The notes under the pieces: generated by a model
Database searches by the model: none
Told to the model about the DNA's origin: nothing
Seen by the model: only the letters and a program-made list of their open reading frames with translations
Shown: positions 1 to 8,084 of the stretch, in pieces
How positions within the stretch are numbered: the stretch's first letter is position 1
Layout: the number at the start of each line of letters is the position of its first letter
Assembly: GCF_021568855.1 (NCBI RefSeq)
Contig: NZ_JAKGUG010000011.1
Coordinates: 1 to 64,000 of the forward strand
Source of the DNA: Dethiosulfovibrio russensis
GTDB taxonomy: Bacteria; Synergistota; Synergistia; Synergistales; Dethiosulfovibrionaceae
Direction of reading: 5' to 3'
Length of the DNA: 64,000 bases
Program-made: the position numbers and the translations under genes

Positions 1-94
1 GCACACCGCAGGAGATCTACTTCGAAGAGGAAGACCTATAGCAGTCTGACCTAAACTAATCTAGGCTAAAAAATGGTCTTGACAATGGGGTCCA
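1..94 (+). mobile_element. Right end of an IS3-like insertion sequence
   Basis: Bases 3-41 read in one frame as TPQEIYFEEEDL followed by a stop. This resembles the extreme C-terminus of IS3-family OrfB transposases, which often end in a TPxEVYF-like sequence. About 50 bases later, at 75-94, comes GGTCTTGACAATGGGGTCCA; its reverse complement starts TGGACCCCATTGTCAAGACC, a terminal inverted repeat form common in IS3-family elements. The rest of the element lies outside the window. The junction with the next gene is at about base 94. The family call is from memory of these motifs, not from a search. Confidence 0.55.
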
Positions 95-1983
95 CCATAG
101 TTTTCTCATTCAATAATCCAGCCGGAATGTGCGGCCATTGTCAAGGGCTAGGAAAAATTGAAGCGATTGATATTGAACGACTGCTGGATAAAAGCAAATC
201 GCTGAACGAGGGAGCTATCCGATTTCCTACTTTTGAACCAGGTGGTTGGCGGCTGACACGTTATATTCATTCGGGTTTTTTTGATAACGACAAGAAAATC
301 AAAGACTACTTTACCGAAGAGTTGGAACTTCTGCTCCATGCTGATGGCATCAAGGTGACAAATCCAGCTCCCGAATGGCATAAGACATCCCTTTATGAGG
401 GACTGATTCCACGTATTGAGCGAAGTTTTCTTAAAAAGGAAGACGGCGAGAAAGTAAGATACACCAAGAAAATTGAACGTTTTGTTTCCAGACAGGTTTG
501 CCCACACTGCCATGGAACACGTCTGAACGATAAGGCGCTGTCCTGTAAGATAAACGGCAAAAGCATTGCGGAATGTGCCGATATGCAGATAAACGAACTT
601 TTGGATTTTGTCCAGTCGGTTCACGCTCCTGTGGCTACTACAATCGTTTCAGAGCTAATGAATCGTTTACAGCATATGGTTTCGATTGGACTTGACTATC
701 TGAGCCTAAGCCGGGAAACATCCACCCTTTCAGGCGGGGAAGCCCAAAGAATCAAAATGGTTTGTCAGTTAGGCAGCAGTTTAACTGATCTCGCTTATAT
801 TTTTGATGAACCCAGTATAGGACTTCACCCTCATGATATAAGCAAAATAAATGATCTTATGAAGCTTTTGCGTGACAAAGGAAATACCGTGCTCATCGTC
901 GAGCATGACCCGGACATGATAAAAATCGCAGACCATGTGATCGATATGGGGCCGGGTGCAGGAATTCAGGGAGGTCAAATTGTTTATCAGGGTGATTTGC
1001 AAGGCTTAAAAACTTCCGGTACGTTGACAGGTAAGTATTTATCGCATACACCCGAGTTGAAATCCGATGTACGTACCCAGAAAGGCTGGTTATCGATCCA
1101 GAATGCAGCACTTCATAATTTAAAGAACGTTTCAGTTAAAATACCCAAAGGTATAATGACTGTCGTTACCGGGGTTGCAGGGTCAGGAAAGAGCACACTG
1201 ATCAACCAAGTGTTGCCGCAGTTTTATCCTGAAACTGTCTTCATTGATCAAAAAGGCATACAAGCATCAAAGCGTTCCAACATAGCAACCTTCACAGGTA
1301 TCTTTGACATTATCAGAAAGCTGTTTGCAGAAAGTAACGGTGTCAGCGCGTCCCTTTTTAGTTTCAATTCGCAAGGAGCTTGTCCCGTTTGCAAAGGTTT
1401 AGGGGTTACTCATACAGACTTAGCATTTATGGATACCATTGTAACGGTATGTGAAGAATGCCATGGGAATCGTTACACTGATGATGTTCTGAGATACAAA
1501 CTGAGAGGTAAGAGTATCAGCGATGTCCTTAAAATGACCGTATCAGAAGCTTTGGATTTCTTTCAAGAAAAAAAGATTTTAACAGTACTCAAAAGACTTT
1601 CGGATGTTGGTATTACTTATATTTCTTTAGGACAACCGTTGAACACACTTTCCGGCGGTGAGTTGCAACGAATTAAACTGGCCTCTGAACTACAAAATAG
1701 AGGACAGATTTATGTTTTGGACGAACCATCAACGGGTTTGCATATGGCTGATATAAAGCAGTTGATTGGTGTAATGGATCGACTCGTGGAACGAAATTCT
1801 ACCCTTATTGCAATCGAACATAATTTGGATATCATCTGTAAGGCCGACTGGATTATCGATTTAGGCCCATATGCCGGACAGAACGGTGGTAAAATAGTAT
1901 TTACAGGCTTGCCAAAGGATTTAATCAAGTGCAAGAATTCGATGACTGGAAATCACCTAAAAAAATATGTCATGAGCGTGTAG
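73..1983 (+). pseudogene. UvrA-like ABC ATPase, N-terminus removed by IS insertion
   Basis: Encodes 636 residues of a short-form UvrA-like protein (excinuclease A paralogue, DNA binding, double ABC ATPase). Visible are zinc CxxC motifs (CGHC at about 20, CPHC at about 145, CPVC at about 437, CEEC at about 456), the first signature LSGGEAQR (about 219) and Walker B IFDEPSIGLHP (about 242), then a full second ABC unit: Walker A GVAGSGKST (about 367), LSGGELQR (about 526) and VLDEPSTGLH (about 547). The first Walker A that should start the protein is missing. The only start codon lies in the IS end, so residues 1-8 come from the IS. It is AT-rich compared with the chromosome and probably acquired. 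It is likely non-functional as a UvrA, though the second ATPase is intact. Confidence 0.8.
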
Positions 1984-1995
1984 GAGGTCCTTTTA

Positions 1996-2418
1996 ATGGC
2001 CATGAAAGAATTGGAAAAAAGTTATATTCCCTTTCAATGCATGATTGTTTCTGATACAAACCGTTTTAATGTTGAGGGGGTTTCAACGGCGCAATACTAT
2101 ATTCTGGATACGTTGAACAAGCAAGGGCCTAAGACTACGAAGGAACTTGCTGAAATGAAGGGTATTTCGCAATCTGGCATTTCCAAACTGACGAAACGTT
2201 TATTAGAAAAAAAGTACATCATTCAAGAGAGGCACAGTGATGATCGCCGTTCTTATAACATTGTACTTACCAGCGAAGGAAAAAAATTTCTTAGCCGTGT
2301 TGAAGACTTGGGAAGCGAAATTATGAATCTAATTGAAGAAGCATTAACAGCAGAAGAGGTAAAATCTTTTTCAGAAATGTGCAATAAGGTTACAAAATTA
2401 TATTCCGATAAGCAGTGA
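1996..2418 (+). CDS. MarR-family transcriptional regulator
   Basis: A 140-residue winged-helix regulator. The helix-turn-helix lies at about 45-75 (TKELAEMKGISQSGISKLTK) and is followed by a wing with the DDRRSYNIVLT signature (about 85-95) typical of MarR proteins; the flanking helices would form the dimer. It starts 12 bases after the UvrA-like gene with an AGGAGGTCC ribosome site at 1981-1989, so the two are co-transcribed. Pairs of this ABC type with a MarR gene are familiar from antibiotic or toxin resistance loci, so it may sense a small molecule. Since the partner gene is cut by an IS, the regulator may now be transcribed from an IS-borne promoter. Confidence 0.85.
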   Translation: MAMKELEKSYIPFQCMIVSDTNRFNVEGVSTAQYYILDTLNKQGPKTTKELAEMKGISQSGISKLTKRLLEKKYIIQERHSDDRRSYNIVLTSEGKKFLSRVEDLGSEIMNLIEEALTAEEVKSFSEMCNKVTKLYSDKQ

Positions 2419-2448
2419 TATTATTAGCCGAATGCCCAAAGCAATCTG

Positions 2449-3476
2449 CCCGATAACGTACAATATCTTTCGCACATTTACTTGAGGTAAAACTTGGCAG
2501 TAGCCCCCCACAAGGGTTATGTTTTAGGTGACAAAGCCAAAAACATATCGTCCCGAGGGAGGGCTACCGCAAATGTACGATACCACAGATAACACCGGGA
2601 AGACAAAGGGTGATTCCAAGATCCTAAGGATCGACGAACAGGAGATCCGTTCCCTTCGACCGTCTGGACACCCGTGCTGGCTATTACGGCAGGAAGCTTC
2701 AGACCAAAGCCGGTGAGGTGCAGCTGAAGGTTCCGAAGCTCCGTAAACTGCCCTTCGAGACTGCGATCATCGAACGTTACCGTCGTCGTGAGAGCTCGGT
2801 GGAAGAGGCCCTGGTGGAGATGTATCTGGCCGGATATCCATAGGGGTCAACCAGATGGGCTATAGAGAGGTTCTGGGCGTATGCGAAGGCAGCCGAGAGG
2901 ATAAGGAAAGCTGGTCATCCTTCCTGAGGCATCTTAAAGAAAGAGGCCTGAAAGGGGTCCGTCTCATCACCTCCGATAAAAGCATGGGACTCTTGGAAAC
3001 CCTACCCCATTTCTTCCCTGAAGCTCTATGGCAACGTTGCATAGTTCATTTCTACCGCAACGTCTACAGTGCCGTCCCGAAGGGGAAGGCACGAGAAGTA
3101 AGCCGCCAAGATCGTCCAGGAAGGCTACGAGGAGACCCTGAGTTACTTCCATTTTTCCTCGTAACACTGGAAGCGGCTCAGAACCAACAATTCGCTGGAA
3201 CGACTGAACCGAGAGATCCGTCGAAGGACAAAGGTCGTAGGCAACTTCCCCGACGGGGAATCGGCCCTGATGCTGGTATCCGCCAGAGTCAGGCATGTAG
3301 CTTCCACCAAGTGGGGTAATAGAGCCTACATGAACATGGAGCATCTCAGAGAACAGATACTGGAGCAGCAAGATAACGCTGTCGTAAGCTGACACAGAAA
3401 GCCTTAAAAACCGAACATGGCCCTATATGGGTCTGCTGACTCAAATATTAATGTGCGAAACATACTGGACAGTACT
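2449..3476 (+). mobile_element. Decayed IS256-like insertion sequence with terminal inverted repeats
   Basis: Imperfect terminal repeats bound the element. The left end at 2458-2480 starts GTACAATATCTTTCGCACAT, and the right end, read inward from 3475, starts GTACTGTCCAGTATGTTTCG and continues CACATT; they share TTTCGCACATT. Between them is a mutator-type transposase broken into several frames. I saw no convincing target-site duplication. A related sequence of about 80 bases is found again near 57,700, suggesting that the element or its short derivatives moved within this genome. Confidence 0.75.
2574..3392 (+). pseudogene. IS256-family (mutator-type) transposase remnant
   Basis: Starts MYDTTDNTGKT at 2574 and then changes frame. 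Pieces recognisable as IS256 transposase are AGYYGRKLQTKAGEVQLKVP (about 2680-2740), ERYRRRESSVEEALVEMYLAG (about 2770-2835) and, from 2855, REVLGVCEGSREDKESW through TSDKSMGLLETLPHFFPEALWQRCIVHFYRN. The last part of the catalytic domain is again out of frame (about 3130-3390, including NNSLERLNREIRRRTKVVGNF). Intact members are about 400 residues in one frame; here there are at least three frame changes and an internal loss after 2840. It cannot make an active transposase. Confidence 0.85.
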
Positions 3477-3522
3477 GAGATTCCCGCAGCAGGACACTTT
3501 CGCTAATATTGTTTTACGTAAC

Positions 3523-3554
3523 AAAAAAGACGGACCTCAAAGGCCCGCCTTTAT
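3523..3554 (-). terminator. Rho-independent terminator of the acetyltransferase gene
   Basis: Read on the minus strand it is GGCGGGCC, a short TTTGA loop, GGTCCGTC and then a run of six T. It lies about 55 bases after the stop of the minus-strand acetyltransferase at 3608. Confidence 0.7.
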
Positions 3555-3607
3555 ATAGTTTTAAATCGCTACGTCCAAACAGGACGAAACGTCGTTTACC
3601 TGTTCGG

Positions 3608-4144
3608 TTATTTCACCTTCTCGAAGGGCAGCTCCATGATGTAACGGTGATGACCCTCTCCATACTCGTCTTTGTTCTCTCCGACTATCTCGAAACCCAT
3701 TTTGTCCTTGTACAGCTTTATGGCCGGAGCATTTTCCGTGTCTACCGTCAGCCCCATCTTGGTGAAGTCCTGGTCTCTGAGGTTCCTCACTATGGCCCTG
3801 AGGAAATGATAGCCCAATCCCTGACCCTGAAGATCCTCGGATATGGCGTAGTCAAAAAGATAGCACTTCTCCAGATCCTCCCAGTCCCTCATCAGGATGG
3901 CGAGGCCTATTATTCTCTTTTTGTCCTCTTCCTTGAGGACGAAGACGTTTCCGTGACGTATCTGAGGCACCAATCCCCACTCGTCCATACCCAGGTCTCC
4001 GAATATGCCGAGGCCGAAGTTCACCATTCTCTTCAACAGGTTGACGTTGTAGTCCTGAACCAGGTAGACCTTCAGATTACCGATGTCTCCGTCCAGATTT
4101 TCAACGACTTTGCGAGGCAGTTTGGAAGTTTCTTCTAAATACAA
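3608..4144 (-). CDS. GNAT-family N-acetyltransferase
   Basis: A 178-residue acetyltransferase of the GNAT fold that would move an acetyl group from acetyl-CoA to an amine. The acetyl-CoA binding loop is visible as QGQGLGYHFL at about 108-117, followed by the beta-bulge region and the NAPAIKLYKDKMGFE motif (about 140-153) typical of the C-terminal half. The substrate cannot be told. The start is a TTG at 4144 with AAGGAG eight bases upstream. It is monocistronic, ends in its own terminator, and is bounded by the IS remnant on one side and the binding-protein genes on the other. Confidence 0.85.
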   Translation of the reverse strand: MYLEETSKLPRKVVENLDGDIGNLKVYLVQDYNVNLLKRMVNFGLGIFGDLGMDEWGLVPQIRHGNVFVLKEEDKKRIIGLAILMRDWEDLEKCYLFDYAISEDLQGQGLGYHFLRAIVRNLRDQDFTKMGLTVDTENAPAIKLYKDKMGFEIVGENKDEYGEGHHRYIMELPFEKVK

Positions 4145-4233
4145 AAAACCACTCCTTTCAGTCTTATAGCTTTGTTATTATACTCGAAAATCAATTGACT
4201 TGCAAGTGCTACCATTTTGTAACGGTTTCCCAT

Positions 4234-4264
4234 AAAAAAAGAGGGGGTCGTATCGGACCCCCTC
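4234..4264 (-). terminator. Rho-independent terminator after the first solute-binding protein
   Basis: On the minus strand a nine-base stem GAGGGGGTC / GACCCCCTC (4241-4249 and 4256-4264) encloses a six-base loop and is followed by seven T. It lies 19 bases past the stop of the gene ending at 4283. Confidence 0.85.
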
Positions 4265-4282
4265 GACTCGTATATCAGGAGA

Positions 4283-5035
4283 TCAACGTAAATATTTGTC
4301 CAATATCGCCTGGTAGGATCCGTCGGCCTTCATCTCGTCCAGCACCTTCTGGAGTTGATCTATAAGAGCCTGGTCGGTGTCCTTGTGGAAGGCGTAGTAA
4401 AGGTGGCTCTGGCTAAGGGCGAAGACCGTCTCGTAGTCCGCCGGATCGAACCCCATATCCTTGAGCTGCCACTGAGCGACGCTTTCCTCGTAGACCCAAA
4501 CGTCGATTCGACCGGAGTTCAGTTTCTTGACGTTCTGAAGGTTGTTGGCCGCTATCTGAACCTTGGTCATACCGGCCTTACGGGCCAGGATATCGCCTAT
4601 GTCCTCCTTTATGACCCCTGCGGAAAGATCGGCAAGATCGGCCTCGGAGCCGACCTTTATGCCCTTGCTCTTGAGAGCTACGACCGCCGTCCTGGAAGCT
4701 GCCAGAGGACCTACCCACTTGAACATGGGTTTTCTCTCGTCGGTATAGGTCATGCTGAAAAGACAGGTGTTAGGAGTCGATTGAACCTCCTTGTAGCCTC
4801 TGGCCCAGGGCAATACCTCCACATCCTTGGCGGTCCTGGAAGACCCCACCCTCTTGAACATCTCTGCCAGAACGTCCACCGCTATTCCCGTCGCGACTCC
4901 ATCGTCGCCCTTCATGTTGTATGGCGGCAGTTCTTCGGTCATGAAACGAATATCGTCCACTCCAACTGCGAAAACGCTGCCGGCCGCAAGACACACGAAT
5001 AAAACCGAGAGCACAAACTTTTTCAGATAGTCCAA
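4283..5035 (-). CDS. Periplasmic amino-acid-type solute-binding protein (family 3), copy 1
   Basis: A 250-residue secreted binding protein. A signal peptide covers about residues 1-23, ending AGSVFA. The mature part has the two-lobed PBPb fold: IRFMTEELPPYNMKGDDG, GIAVDVLAEMF, LPWARGY and a late LNSGRIDVWVYEES lobe-2 motif, typical of proteins that bind amino acids or small organic acids. It has a TTG start at 5035 with AAGGAGGGATC upstream. A close paralogue of equal length lies immediately upstream, and no permease or ATPase gene is adjacent, so the partner transporter must be elsewhere or the protein serves a receptor. The ligand is unknown. Confidence 0.85.
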   Translation of the reverse strand: MDYLKKFVLSVLFVCLAAGSVFAVGVDDIRFMTEELPPYNMKGDDGVATGIAVDVLAEMFKRVGSSRTAKDVEVLPWARGYKEVQSTPNTCLFSMTYTDERKPMFKWVGPLAASRTAVVALKSKGIKVGSEADLADLSAGVIKEDIGDILARKAGMTKVQIAANNLQNVKKLNSGRIDVWVYEESVAQWQLKDMGFDPADYETVFALSQSHLYYAFHKDTDQALIDQLQKVLDEMKADGSYQAILDKYLR

Positions 5036-5070
5036 AGCGATCCCTCCTTAAGGATATTTACCACTTAATT

Positions 5071-5100
5071 ATTATACTGTCGATTCCGGCACATAGTCAA
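5071..5100 (-). promoter_or_regulatory. Sigma-70 type promoter of binding protein copy 1
   Basis: On the minus strand TTGACT (5095-5100) and TATAAT (5071-5076) are separated by 18 bases. The same pair with the same spacing precedes copy 2, and the bases just upstream of the -35 (AATATTT) are also shared. Confidence 0.75.
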
Positions 5101-5185
5101 AATATTTCCTCTCGAGACACAACTGCATCGGGCGATGAGGGATTCCTTTGGATCATAGCCGGAACTCGGTCCTTATTTCAGGGGA

Positions 5186-5938
5186 TCAGCGCAGATATTT
5201 GTCCACTATCGCCTTATAGGACCCGTCGGCCTTCATCTCGTCCAGCACCTTCTGAAGTTGATCTATAAGGGCCTGGTCGGTGTCCTTGTGGAAGGCGTAG
5301 TCCAGACGTCCGGCCTCCAAAACATATACGGTTTCATAATCGGCCGGATCGAACCCCATGTCCTTGAGCTGCCAAAGAGCCACGTTCTCCTCGTAAATCC
5401 AGATGTCCACCCTGCCGGAGTTAAGCTTTTTTATGTTCTGACCGTTGTTGGCAGTTCTATCTATCTTTTTGATCCCCGCTTTTTCCGCCAACTGGTCACC
5501 TATATCGTCCTTGATAACCCCGGCGGAGAGATCGGCCAGATCGGAGGCGGTTCCGGCGGCTATACCCTTGCTTTTTAAGGCGGTCGCTACAACCCTGGTG
5601 GAAGCGATCGGGCCAACCCACTTGAATAACGGTTCTCTTTCCTCGGAACGAGTCATACAGAAAAGGCTGGTGTTAGGTGTAGACTGAACTTCCTTGTAGC
5701 CCCTGGCCCAAGGCAGCACCTCCACGTCCTTGGCAGTCTTGGAAGAACCCACCCTCTTGAACATCTCGGCCAAAACGTCCACAGCTATTCCTGTAGCGAC
5801 TCCGTCGTCTCCCTTCATGTTGAAAGGAGGATATTCCTCTGTCATAAAGCGGATGTCGTCCACTCCTGCTGCAAAAACACTACCGGCCGTAAGACATACG
5901 AAAAAAACCGACAGCACGAACTTTTTCAGATAGCTCAA
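5186..5938 (-). CDS. Periplasmic amino-acid-type solute-binding protein (family 3), copy 2
   Basis: A 250-residue paralogue of the gene ending at 4283, with the same signal peptide (to AGSVFA) and nearly the same N-terminal lobe. Divergence is concentrated in the C-terminal lobe and the likely ligand pocket: copy 2 has ASTRVVATALK and VLEAGRLDYAF where copy 1 has AASRTAVVALK and ALSQSHLYYAF. I chose the TTG at 5938 rather than the ATG at 5944 because the ATG touches the AGGAGGG ribosome site and the TTG aligns with the start of copy 1. Tandem duplication followed by change of ligand is the simplest reading. Confidence 0.85.
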   Translation of the reverse strand: MSYLKKFVLSVFFVCLTAGSVFAAGVDDIRFMTEEYPPFNMKGDDGVATGIAVDVLAEMFKRVGSSKTAKDVEVLPWARGYKEVQSTPNTSLFCMTRSEEREPLFKWVGPIASTRVVATALKSKGIAAGTASDLADLSAGVIKDDIGDQLAEKAGIKKIDRTANNGQNIKKLNSGRVDIWIYEENVALWQLKDMGFDPADYETVYVLEAGRLDYAFHKDTDQALIDQLQKVLDEMKADGSYKAIVDKYLR

Positions 5939-5974
5939 AATCATCCCTCCTAAAGGATATTTTCTCTCTTTGTC

Positions 5975-6004
5975 ATTATACTATTCATCTTAACAAGTAG
6001 TCAA
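5975..6004 (-). promoter_or_regulatory. Sigma-70 type promoter of binding protein copy 2
   Basis: On the minus strand TTGACT (5999-6004), an 18-base spacer and TATAAT (5975-5980). It matches the promoter of copy 1 in hexamers and spacing. It separates this gene from the cas2 end at 6032. Confidence 0.75.
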
Positions 6005-6031
6005 AATATTCTCTCTCGAAGCAGGACGACA

Positions 6032-6322
6032 TCAGACAATGAGAGAGCCCTCCGGATCATAGCCGGGTCTCGTTCCGATATGCTCTACCCGCCTTTTCCA
6101 GTTAGCCCCTAAAAGATAAAACCGCAAGCTGTCTTTCTCCTCATCTATCAATTTCACTAAACCATTTTTAAGTTGAACCCACTGATTTGGATCTACCAGA
6201 CACTCGAAAACCGAATTCTGCACTCTTTGCCCATAATTTTCGCACAATTTAGCGACATGACGCAGCCTTTTCTGACCGGTAACGGATACGGTATTAACAT
6301 CGTAGGTAACCAATACCATCAC
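6032..6322 (-). CDS. cas2: CRISPR-associated endonuclease Cas2 (type I-C)
   Basis: A 96-residue Cas2 with a ferredoxin-like fold. The N-terminal strand VLVTYDVN carries the conserved Asp 8. The middle RVQNSVFECLVDPNQW and the C-terminal RFYLLGANWKRRVEHIG are typical of the I-C subtype. Cas2 dimers bridge two Cas1 dimers in the spacer-integration complex. It is the last gene of the cas4-cas1-cas2 block, 21 bases after cas1. Confidence 0.95.
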   Translation of the reverse strand: MMVLVTYDVNTVSVTGQKRLRHVAKLCENYGQRVQNSVFECLVDPNQWVQLKNGLVKLIDEEKDSLRFYLLGANWKRRVEHIGTRPGYDPEGSLIV

Positions 6323-6343
6323 GACAAAAACTCCCTTCGGTGG

Positions 6344-7372
6344 CTACCGCCATCTCAACGGCGGATATTCCGGCAGATCTCCTCTCAAAAAACGAGCTAA
6401 CAGAAGCGACTGACAGTAAGGCAGAAGTCCCAGCGAGATTTTTTCATCCAGAAAAGGATGGCGAAATTCATCCTGTTTCCTCTTTTGATATGCACCTAAA
6501 ACTTTTTTCCGAGTCTCTTCGTTCATTGTCACTCCGCCGCTTTCTCTAACGATAAAACCGCTAGGAGAAACCTGCCTTCTATTTATGAGCGAGATAACAA
6601 GACGATCTGCAATAAGGGGACGCAGCTCCTCCATCAAATCCAAAGCAAGACTGGGTCTCCCAGGTCGATCTCTGTGCAAAAAACCCACCTGCGGATCCAA
6701 GCCCACACTTTCGAGAGCGCTTGAGACATCGTGACACAGCAATGTATACACAAATGACAACAACGCGTTCACGTTATCCAGCGGAGGCCTGCGGTTTCTG
6801 CCATGGAAGGAGAAATCCTCAGACTGAGAGGTTATCAAATTGCCGAAAGCGGAAAAATATGCCCTAGCAGCCTCTCCTTCTTTTCCTCTAAGAGAAGCTA
6901 GATTTATCGTTTTTTTCAACTCCGCCAAAATAACTGTCAACCTATCGGAACACGTCTCCAGGACCCCATTATCTAGAACATGGGCATCTCTTATACCTCT
7001 CCTTATGGAGGTACGACAGTTAGCTATCTTGGCTACTATCATATTCCTCGCTAATTTTGAGGCTTTATCACCATCTTCCGAAAACCGATACTGAGCCTTC
7101 CTGAGTAGAACATTACCGGAAATCGGACCAATCGAACGAGCCATAAACCTACCACTTTCGGAAAAGAACGATAAACCGATACCTCGCTCTCCGCAGAGAC
7201 CCATCAGAAAAGGACTACAGGAAACGTTTCCAAAACAACAGATACCCTCAAGATTGTGGATAGGAAGTCGAAGACGTTCCTCCCTTTCGACTTTGACGAC
7301 AACGGTCTCTCCCTTTTTAGCTAGATATGCCCCTTGAGTCATTACAAAAAGAGTATTTAGTAGCTTTTTCAA
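6344..7372 (-). CDS. cas1: CRISPR-associated integrase Cas1 (type I-C)
   Basis: A 342-residue Cas1, the integrase that inserts new spacers at the leader end of the array. Recognisable are the start MKKLLNTLFVMTQGAYLAKKGETVVVK, with the beta-rich N-terminal domain (VKVEREERLRLPIHNLEGICCFG), and the helical catalytic domain with NALLSFVYTLLCHDVSSALESVGLDPQVGFLH and DRPGRPSLALDLMEELRP, which carry the conserved metal-binding His and acidic residues. It overlaps cas4 by four bases (7369-7372), so translation is coupled. Length is normal for the family. Confidence 0.95.
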   Translation of the reverse strand: MKKLLNTLFVMTQGAYLAKKGETVVVKVEREERLRLPIHNLEGICCFGNVSCSPFLMGLCGERGIGLSFFSESGRFMARSIGPISGNVLLRKAQYRFSEDGDKASKLARNMIVAKIANCRTSIRRGIRDAHVLDNGVLETCSDRLTVILAELKKTINLASLRGKEGEAARAYFSAFGNLITSQSEDFSFHGRNRRPPLDNVNALLSFVYTLLCHDVSSALESVGLDPQVGFLHRDRPGRPSLALDLMEELRPLIADRLVISLINRRQVSPSGFIVRESGGVTMNEETRKKVLGAYQKRKQDEFRHPFLDEKISLGLLPYCQSLLLARFLRGDLPEYPPLRWR

Positions 7373-8037
7373 CAGTCTTCCTCCTCAAAAAACGAATTTA
7401 AGTACCGGGAGAGACTTGAGCTGGACTTTTTAATTTGAGGCAGGCAAATTTCTTTCAACGAACAACTATCGCATTTAGGTCCGTAATCCCCTTTAGGAGT
7501 TACTCCCTCAGCAAGGAGATTTCTAAACTTTTTAATAAAATCCAGCGTAAGATTACGTAGTTTTTTATCGATTGGGACAATAAGCCTCCTTCTACTCTTA
7601 CCGTAAAAAAGAGCTCCTTCTGGAATATCCACATTCAACATCTCCTCCAGACACAAGGCCTGTGAACAAAGCTGTATCTTATCGCAGGAGTCTTTTTTTC
7701 TACGTCCTCTTTTATATTCCACAGGATAAGGCAACCAGCTACCAGCCAATCCCGATAAAACTACCCCCTCTCTAGAAGAGGTTGGATGAAATTCCACCAC
7801 ATCTGCAATTCCAACCAAACCATATGAAATAGATTTTAAGGGTAACGATCTAGCAATTCGAATTCCGTCTCTGATCTCAACTTCTTCCGTATGAGCCTTT
7901 TCATGTAGAATCCGTCCTTCAGAAGTAAAGATGTTTTCCTCCCATACTCGCTCCAAGTGAATCAAAGCACATTGACGTTCGCAAAAAGCTAAATGTTGCA
8001 ATCCTGAGATTGGAAGGAGCTCTTCCTCGGAAAACAA
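7369..8037 (-). CDS. cas4: CRISPR-associated exonuclease Cas4 (type I-C)
   Basis: A 222-residue Cas4, an iron-sulfur nuclease that trims prespacers and helps choose those with the right PAM. The RecB-like nuclease core shows VEFHP and PVEYKRGRRK (about 80-115). The four Fe-S cysteines are one in the N-terminal CERQC and three in the C-terminal CDSCSLKEIC (about 190-200). The start is a TTG at 8037 behind an ideal GAGGAGGTGATC site. It begins only 47 bases after the last (degenerate) CRISPR repeat, with no clear terminator between, so the array transcript could run into cas4-cas1-cas2. Confidence 0.95.
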   Translation of the reverse strand: MFSEEELLPISGLQHLAFCERQCALIHLERVWEENIFTSEGRILHEKAHTEEVEIRDGIRIARSLPLKSISYGLVGIADVVEFHPTSSREGVVLSGLAGSWLPYPVEYKRGRRKKDSCDKIQLCSQALCLEEMLNVDIPEGALFYGKSRRRLIVPIDKKLRNLTLDFIKKFRNLLAEGVTPKGDYGPKCDSCSLKEICLPQIKKSSSSLSRYLNSFFEEEDC

Positions 8038-8084
8038 AAGATCACCTCCTCTATTTTTTGTTTTTAACCATTATTTTGATCTGT

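Noticed and set aside
4355-5002. Plus-strand frame of 215 codons opposite binding protein copy 1
   Set aside because: A shadow of the conserved binding-protein gene.
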